Assembly (NCBI GenBank): GCA_002716355.1
Contig: PBAU01000003.1
Location: forward strand, 62,001-126,000
DNA from: a bacterium
GTDB taxonomy: Bacteria; UBP7; UBA6624
DNA: 64,000 bases
Reading direction: 5' to 3'
The position numbers and the translations under genes are program-made. The number at the start of each line of letters is the position of its first letter. Position 1 is the first letter of the stretch. Below are positions 59,601-64,000 of the stretch, in pieces. The notes under the pieces are model-generated. The model saw only the letters and a list, made by a program, of their open reading frames with translations, searched no databases and was not told the origin of the DNA.

Positions 59601-61538
59601 TGGGGCTATGTCTATATTCCATTCAAACCATGGCGGAGTGGGATCTACATTGCCTGCTTGATCGATTGCTCTAACCTCAAAATTATGTGTTCCTTCGCTA
59701 AGGTTTGTATAAGTTTTTGGACTTGTGCATGTCTCCCATGGAGCATCATTGAAAGCGTTCCAATCAAGTCTGCATTCAAATGTTGTGGTGCTGTTTTCTC
59801 CTGAATTTGTATTTTCAAATTCAAAAGTGGCAGAATTTTCACTGGATGGGTTTGGCGGACCTGATATTATCACTGTATCTGGAGGATTTGAGTCCAACGT
59901 CCAAGTAATCGTCTCATCAACAAACTGTCCATTATCATGTGTTGCCCTTACGGTTAATGACTGCCCTCCATCAGCAAGCGCACCTGACTCCCAATAGCTT
60001 CCATTCTCATCAACACTATTGCAGGCATTGAAGCCAGACATCATGTATTGACAAGAATAAGAAATCTCACTTTCTGGGTAATTTGTTTCAAAATATACCC
60101 TTACATCATTATCTTTATTCGAAAGATCTCCTTCTTCAACATCACTAGGAGGGTTGCCTTTGAATGTTAACGAAATAGGCGCTGTTGAAGCACAAGGTGA
60201 ATTTAAAAGATTGAACATGTTGTTCATTCCCTCGGAAACAGACAATCCCTGAAGAGATGATATGTCAGCTGCAGCATCGATTAAAGCTTGTTTTACTTCA
60301 ATCCTTGTATCATCTGGACACTGGGTCCATCTTAATGCAAGAAGCCCTGCTGTTTGAGGTGTTGCACAAGATGTGCCACCAAAAAGAGCATAACAGTCAT
60401 CAGACCCAGAACTGTCAGCACTGCAATACGGCAATATTCCACATCCAATATCAAAGCTAGCAAAACCATGAACATCAACACTGCTTGAACCGTAATTGAA
60501 TTCGTTATCACCTGCCTGGTCAAGAGCACCTACGGCAACCACATGGTCGTTCCTCGCACTTGCTGGCAAGCTCCACCATTGGTCATTGTCCCTTGTTTCA
60601 TTTCCAGCAGCAGCAACAAAAAGGCCATTGAAAGAATCTATTATTGCTTCTTCTGCCTCAACACAAGCCATATCAACATTGCCAGGACTAAATGTACACC
60701 CGTAATGCCCATAGCTTGCATTGAATATTTTTGCTCCAATAGCATTTGCATAATCAATGGCTTCGGTCATTCCGCCTATGCATTGCCATGCTCCGTCACA
60801 CCAGACAGCTTCAGAATAATGTGAAAGCTGAGCTGTCCATGCAGCACCAACAGAACCAACACTATTGTTTCCTCTTGCTGCAACAGCACCACCAACACCT
60901 GTTCCATGATCCCCATGAAGGTTTATAAAACATCCATGAAAATCATCTATACAGCCATTATTGTCATCATCAACACCAGGGCTTCCATTTATCTCAGCTG
61001 TGTTTTGCCAAAGGTTGTCAAGCAGGTCTTCATGTGACTCCCTGAAACCTTGGTCATGAACCAAAACAATCACACCGCTTCCGTCAGTTGATATGTCCCA
61101 ACCCTGTGGAGAGTCCATGTCATACCCACCACCTGAACCAGCACCTACAGGATCCTCATGGTTTTTATGAGGCCAAACATAATAACCATCCCCAAACATG
61201 TGATCGTAGTATTCATCATTTGGCTCGGTGTCTAAGATTCTCCTCACTGTATCTTCATAAATAACAGCATACTTGGTAAAAGATTTGCCTTTCACATCAT
61301 CTAATATGCTTAATCTATCTGAACTATTAACAATTATCCTGTAAACCCAAGAGATGCTGTTGCCTTGCCATTCAATTTCTCCATTACCCTCAAGCCAATT
61401 TAAAAATTGGTCTCTTTGCGATTCCTCGATATGGACGTACATCCTTGATTGTTGCCATTCTTCTGAACCATGCTCTGCAGTAGATTTAGATCCAATCAAG
61501 CATAAAAAGATAAACAGAAAATTAAATAGTTTATTCAT
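56646..61538 (-). CDS. Secreted subtilase (S8) with about ten Ig-like repeats and a double C-terminal tail
   Basis: 1,630 residues from the ATG at 61538; an ATG at 61562 would run into the rnpB control region. Signal peptide (about 1-22), I9-like propeptide (about 30-95), then the S8 protease: Asp 162 in 'LVHDQGF', His 211 in 'GDHGTGVGG', Asn 313 in 'AAGNE' and Ser 390 in 'GGTSCATPQ'. After one unusual module ('LTFKGNPPSDVEEGD') come about ten Ig-like modules as in the neighbouring lipoprotein. The C-terminus has a hydrophobic span (about 1547-1562), KKRR, a second span, and 'FVTSCGGGGG' (Cys 1580), a complete lipoprotein leader fused in frame. Predicted to digest external protein. Confidence 0.92.
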   Translation of the reverse strand: MNKLFNFLFIFLCLIGSKSTAEHGSEEWQQSRMYVHIEESQRDQFLNWLEGNGEIEWQGNSISWVYRIIVNSSDRLSILDDVKGKSFTKYAVIYEDTVRRILDTEPNDEYYDHMFGDGYYVWPHKNHEDPVGAGSGGGYDMDSPQGWDISTDGSGVIVLVHDQGFRESHEDLLDNLWQNTAEINGSPGVDDDNNGCIDDFHGCFINLHGDHGTGVGGAVAARGNNSVGSVGAAWTAQLSHYSEAVWCDGAWQCIGGMTEAIDYANAIGAKIFNASYGHYGCTFSPGNVDMACVEAEEAIIDSFNGLFVAAAGNETRDNDQWWSLPASARNDHVVAVGALDQAGDNEFNYGSSSVDVHGFASFDIGCGILPYCSADSSGSDDCYALFGGTSCATPQTAGLLALRWTQCPDDTRIEVKQALIDAAADISSLQGLSVSEGMNNMFNLLNSPCASTAPISLTFKGNPPSDVEEGDLSNKDNDVRVYFETNYPESEISYSCQYMMSGFNACNSVDENGSYWESGALADGGQSLTVRATHDNGQFVDETITWTLDSNPPDTVIISGPPNPSSENSATFEFENTNSGENSTTTFECRLDWNAFNDAPWETCTSPKTYTNLSEGTHNFEVRAIDQAGNVDPTPPWFEWNIDIAPITTIDSGPSDPSASPDATFTFSSSDEPNVIFECKLDSENWEAGNCTSPRVYIGLDEGQHVFEVRAIEATGEGDVGEPAIWEWTIDFAPSVTINSGPDNPTNQTNAIFEFESDDPMATFTCSLNGSSAINCTSPYTYNSLGEDNYSFVVVAEDESGNTGSDTHNWEIDLTQPVVSVSGPEGKINVSTVSYSFSSNEEDSSYECSKELEPWSACTSPKEYSGLAEESHTFHFRTIDPAGNISESSSKTITIDLTLPVTTIDSGPEGYWASSTVTYEFSADEPSTTECNMDSSGWETCTSPQTYVELSEGAHVFEVRAIDEAGNVGLAELRNITVDTVAPTVDITNGPSDPSNSAEATFEFESNESVSFECKLDDNQWESCTSPKVYSNLPDGSHVFKVQATDQAGNISDDPSWSWNIDQTGPNTTIISGPDNPTNETSATFVFESNDSNATFKCSLDQGNWIPCTSGSLFSGLAEGLHNFLVKAIDEAGNEDSTPAEWNWTIDTDSPETTITNDPPDLTNSQSIVFDFESSEPNSTFECEKTADGHWFSCTSPYEINNLSEGWHIFKVRATDEAGNTDQSPAAHDWTVDTVRPETTINDPKPGNPTTDITATFHFESSEPNSTFECRRDELSWESCTSPETYADLTVGTHTFEVRATDLAGNQDESADSYTWTIETETADVTIISGPQEGEEIHNSSTLFTFNSSNTNANFECQDSNNTDWVSCNGDTLSDGEGSHTISAMEDGSNSFTVRALINGNIGGSETRNFIVDAIYDISIKHENPVPAITLDFEPSGIQQPVFRFSYIKTDGPITGQNQLNEITLRASGTGNDKLDIGLVEIWLDMNSDGIPDSESNLGEEEFNADNGTVTITLDDEQGIDNGVNEIIYLITYDFTGDSSLASMPFDIELIFALAFMSLAVIKKRRIAGVFAILLFVTSCGGGGGDSNPSVSKTYNISIQNYSDIVPNENPSVVQLETTPTVSNYITVIQ

Positions 61539-61565
61539 GTCAGCACCACTAATCATATACAAAAA

Positions 61566-61588
61566 ATACTTTTATATAATAAAAGTAT
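61566..61588. promoter_or_regulatory. 23-bp palindrome between the subtilase gene and rnpB
   Basis: ATACTTTTAT (61566-61575), a 3-bp ATA centre, and its exact reverse complement (61579-61588). It ends one base before the mapped 5' end of RNase P RNA and 28 bp upstream of the subtilase start codon, so it could control either gene. On the minus strand it is followed by six T residues. It differs from the palindrome at 55827 only at the fifth base and its mirror position, plus one base in the centre. Confidence 0.7.
61575..61580 (+). promoter_or_regulatory. -10 element of the RNase P RNA gene
   Basis: A perfect TATAAT ends 8 bp before the 5' end of rnpB (61589), the expected distance. No clear -35 hexamer is seen. 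The box is part of the 23-bp palindrome, so a protein bound there would cover the rnpB promoter. Confidence 0.6.
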
Positions 61589-61910
61589 GGGTGAGTTGGG
61601 TGATTGCGGGCGAAAGCCTGAGGAAAGTCCGGACTCCTAAGAGCATGGTAGTGGGTAACACCCACCCAGGGCAACCTGCGGGAAAGTGCCACAGAAACGA
61701 AACCGCCATTTGATGGTAAGGATGAAACGGTGAGGTAAGAGCTCACCAGCAAGTTGGTGACAATTTGGCTGAGGTAAACCCTGCCTGGAGCAAGGTGCTG
61801 ATGAGGAAGCTCTGCCTTTGATTCAGCAAGAAGACCGCGAGAGGTTACTGGTAACAGTAACCGCAGATAGATAATCACACAAATACAGAATCCGGCTTAC
61901 AGACTCACCC
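61589..61910 (+). ncRNA. rnpB: RNase P RNA (bacterial A type)
   Basis: 322 nt. Universal blocks are present: 'GAGGAAAGTCCGGACTCC' at the 5' side, 'CAGGGCAACCTGCGGGAAAG', 'GCCACAGAAACGAAACCGCC', 'GGTAAGAGCTCACC', 'GAGGTAAACCCTGCC', and the 3' 'GAATCCGGCTTACAG'. P1 is formed by GGGTGAGT (61589-61596) and ACTCACCC (61903-61910), which fixes the ends. It lies on the plus strand wedged between two minus-strand genes, and its last base is also the last base of the ThuA gene. Confidence 0.95.
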
Positions 61911-63988
61911 TACTCTTTATAGGTTATCTTTGATATTTTTGAATCCTCATAACCATACCAACTTTGACCGTATTCAAGGATGTAAAGATTTCCCTGTTTG
62001 TCAAAAACCATATCAACAGGACGCAAAAAATCTTCATTTGGTAAAAAATCATTTATGTGAAGGATTTCACCTTTTGAATCTAGGTGGACCTCTCTGATCC
62101 AAAACCTAGACCATTCATAAATAAAAAGTACATTTTCATAATACTCAGGAAAACCTTGTCCCTTGTAACGGTAGACAGGTCCAGCCATTGCGGACCTCCC
62201 ACCGCCTGAAAATAAAGGAAACTCTTCAGATTGAGAGTAAGGGTACCAGATAAAAGCTTCATTTGCAGCAGGTATGTTAATTGACCCTGTATTGTTTATT
62301 GAATTATTTTTTAAGTTTTCACAATCAAAATAATCAGAAGATATTTTGTTTTCAAAATCATAGCTTCTGTAAGGTTTATTGTTGGCAATACAAAAAGGCC
62401 AGCCATAATTGCCTGCTGTTCTTGCCTGGTTGATCTCGTCATAGCCCATCGGCCCCCTACTGTCATCATCCTCACTAGCATCTGGACCAATCTCCCCCCA
62501 GTAAAGCCAATTATTTTTTTGGTCAATTGATATCCTGTAAGGGTTCCTGTTGCCCATTACATATATTTCAGGCCTTCCAGAATTTGATGAAAAAAGATTT
62601 CCTTCTGGAATCTCATAACTTCCATCTTCCAAAGGCTTTATTCTCAATATTTTTCCTCTTAAGTCATTTACGTTGCCTGAAGACCTTGCAGCATCCCATG
62701 GCTTTCTTCCGTCAGTTTCGTCAATCGGGCTAAAACCGTCTGAGGCAAAAGGATTGGTGTCATCACCAGTTGAAATAAATATATTGCCATTTTTATCAAA
62801 CTCAATGGAGCCACCAGCATGGCAACAAGTTTCCCTTTGGCTTTCAACCTTAAGTATTGAAACTTCAGAACTGATTTCGAGCTTATTGTCAACAATATTA
62901 AACCTAGATAAAGTTTGATGGTTTTCTGTTGGATGTGAATAATAAACATAAATCCTTCCTGTTGAGTCAAAATCTGGAGAAAGTGCCATTCCCAACAAAC
63001 CATACTCAAGACCATTGTCTATACCTGTAAAAACATCAATAGTACCCAATTCATCAATTTCACCAGAATCAGAATTTACTTTTTTTAATTTACCAAATCT
63101 TTCTATAAAGTACACATCACCATTTGATGCAACATCTAACTCTGTTGCTCCTTCAATATCGGTTGCAATTATCTCTCTTGTGTAATTAACTGCCAAGCCT
63201 GCATCGCAATCACCATCCTTTAAACCTACAAGCCATTCTGCAGCACCTAAAAGAAGTTTTTGAAATTCTTGATTTGTATAAGTTTCTTCAGTGTGGCCCA
63301 TTCCAGTATAAAAAGAACGCCCTCCATCATAGTTATGACACCATGTTATTGGATGATCTGGCCCCATTTTCCCTTGATCAACAACAGCAAGAACATGAAC
63401 CTCACCTCTTGGATTGTGATCATAGTCATACCATTCATCGACCTTCTTCCATCTTTCGTCTAGATGCCTGGTTGATGGATGAGATTTGTCTAAAATGGAA
63501 ACAGTTCCTTCTTTTATTTCTTCATGACCAGCAAAATATGCTCCAACAAGCTTTCCATACCATTCCCAGTCATATTCAGTATCTGCAGCTGAGTGAATAC
63601 CAAGATAAGCTCCACCATTGTTAATATAATTTTTAAAATATTCCTGTTCTAAATCATTCAAAACATCACCCGTTGTATTTAAGAAAAAAACAACATCAAA
63701 ATTACTCGAAAGATCTTTGTTGAAGACTGAAGAGTCTTCAGTGAATTCCAAATCCCAACTCTCAGGCTTGAAAAAAGATGGTAAAGCTTCTATAGCACCC
63801 TCTATAGCACCATGTCTGTAACCAGCTGTTTTGGAAAAGACCAAAATTCTTTTTGGCTCTTCTTTTTTTTCTGCCACCTCTATAGCCTTGCCAACACCAT
63901 CAACAATATCAACAACACTAATTTTTTTTGCACAAGAATTTAAAAGAAGCAAGAATAAAAAAATAAAAAAAGGAAATTTAATTTTCAT
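61910..63988 (-). CDS. ThuA plus glucose/sorbosone-dehydrogenase-like lipoprotein
   Basis: 692 residues. Lipobox 'LLLLNSC' (Cys 19). The ThuA-like domain (about 45-260) has 'VFSKTAGYRHGAIEGAIEAL', 'GGAYLGIHSAAD' and 'RSFYTGMGHTEETY'. A six-bladed beta-propeller of the glucose/sorbosone dehydrogenase family follows (about 265-692), with 'YGLLGMALSPDF', 'GGSIEFDKNGNIFISTGDD', 'GNRNPYRISIDQ' and 'GNYGWPFC'. Such fusions are known mostly from planctomycetes and Bacteroidetes and are linked to sugar oxidation or degradation. Its stop codon shares one base with rnpB. It is the first gene at the right edge. Confidence 0.9.
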   Translation of the reverse strand: MKIKFPFFIFLFLLLLNSCAKKISVVDIVDGVGKAIEVAEKKEEPKRILVFSKTAGYRHGAIEGAIEALPSFFKPESWDLEFTEDSSVFNKDLSSNFDVVFFLNTTGDVLNDLEQEYFKNYINNGGAYLGIHSAADTEYDWEWYGKLVGAYFAGHEEIKEGTVSILDKSHPSTRHLDERWKKVDEWYDYDHNPRGEVHVLAVVDQGKMGPDHPITWCHNYDGGRSFYTGMGHTEETYTNQEFQKLLLGAAEWLVGLKDGDCDAGLAVNYTREIIATDIEGATELDVASNGDVYFIERFGKLKKVNSDSGEIDELGTIDVFTGIDNGLEYGLLGMALSPDFDSTGRIYVYYSHPTENHQTLSRFNIVDNKLEISSEVSILKVESQRETCCHAGGSIEFDKNGNIFISTGDDTNPFASDGFSPIDETDGRKPWDAARSSGNVNDLRGKILRIKPLEDGSYEIPEGNLFSSNSGRPEIYVMGNRNPYRISIDQKNNWLYWGEIGPDASEDDDSRGPMGYDEINQARTAGNYGWPFCIANNKPYRSYDFENKISSDYFDCENLKNNSINNTGSINIPAANEAFIWYPYSQSEEFPLFSGGGRSAMAGPVYRYKGQGFPEYYENVLFIYEWSRFWIREVHLDSKGEILHINDFLPNEDFLRPVDMVFDKQGNLYILEYGQSWYGYEDSKISKITYKE

Positions 63989-64000
63989 TTAATTGTTCAT

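Noticed and set aside
49696-61538. CRISPR or other DNA repeat array
   Set aside because: The repetition is protein-level Ig modules of 80-100 codons that diverge at the DNA level; there are no short identical repeats with spacers.
61549-61878. 109-codon minus-strand frame
   Set aside because: It is antisense to RNase P RNA, with no codon pattern or Shine-Dalgarno, and is explained by the structured RNA gene.

Overview
This 64 kb window comes from an AT-rich (roughly one third GC by eye), gene-dense, Gram-negative chromosome. A diderm is indicated by an Mla-type phospholipid transport system (MlaE, MlaF, MlaD), several lipobox lipoproteins, an SppA protease and a YggT protein. There are no IS elements, prophage, CRISPR arrays or gene-free stretches over 300 bp. 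Genes are linked by ATGA, GTGA and TAATG overlaps, and most convergent neighbours overlap at their 3' ends, as in compact marine genomes. The protein families (CBS-less GuaB3-type IMP dehydrogenase, FolE2, MidA, Ig-like repeats of the 'FECSLDG..WESCTSP' type) give a deltaproteobacteria-like flavour. I cannot place the lineage from sequence reading alone.

Layout. 1-7141 (minus): purine block guaB3-guaA-hpt, then rho and dnaG (dnaG runs off the left edge), plus a beta-propeller-like secreted protein. 7169-11418 (plus): dnaE and folE2. 11410-16678: a molybdenum hydroxylase locus (MocA-like maturation protein, FAD, Mo and 2Fe-2S subunits) with a divergent xdhC. Its FAD subunit carries the four-cysteine insertion typical of 4-hydroxybenzoyl-CoA reductase. 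16670-24426 (minus): ABC-2 exporter, DUF2905, RusA, YebC, MlaDFE, MidA. 24464-34558 (plus): a long housekeeping run gatC-like, pheS, folC, SPOR-like, ispB-like, sppA, ferredoxin, nadK, two unknowns, yggT, glyA, folK, nadC. 34541-42869: short alternating units with nadA, a SpoU methylase, LysM protein, M29 aminopeptidase, HAD, a lipoprotein, Nif3, DUF2203, aroF and tRNA-Pro. 42878-49684 (minus): pheT, ribD, ribE, ribBX, ribH, birA, tRNA-Ile and an SSAT-like acetyltransferase. 49696-61538 (minus): a surface or secreted cluster of a 1,630-residue subtilase, a NUC1-type nuclease lipoprotein and a 2,030-residue Ig-repeat lipoprotein. 61589-61910 (plus): RNase P RNA. 61910-63988 (minus): a ThuA plus sorbosone-dehydrogenase-like lipoprotein.

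How the genes work together. Cofactor supply dominates: NAD (nadA, nadC, nadK), folate (folE2, folK, folC, glyA), riboflavin (ribD, ribE, ribB half, ribH), biotin ligation and molybdenum cofactor maturation. The Mla block serves the outer membrane. The subtilase-nuclease-Ig lipoprotein cluster looks like a surface machinery that degrades or binds external protein and nucleic acid.

Most interesting signals: (1) two near-identical ATAC...GTAT palindromes, with compensatory changes, one in front of each Ig-repeat surface gene; (2) a GC-rich hairpin plus T-run that ends 3 nt before the aroF start codon; (3) a subtilase whose C-terminus is a sorting-like tail fused to a complete lipoprotein leader; (4) a perfect 20-bp tandem duplication of the start-codon region of the molybdenum hydroxylase operon, which creates a 7-codon upstream ORF; (5) an Hpt with both acidic residues of its PRPP loop changed to Asn; (6) RusA beside yebC, where ruvC usually sits; (7) PheT without its tRNA-binding domain, and a RibBA whose GTP cyclohydrolase half has lost its zinc ligands.
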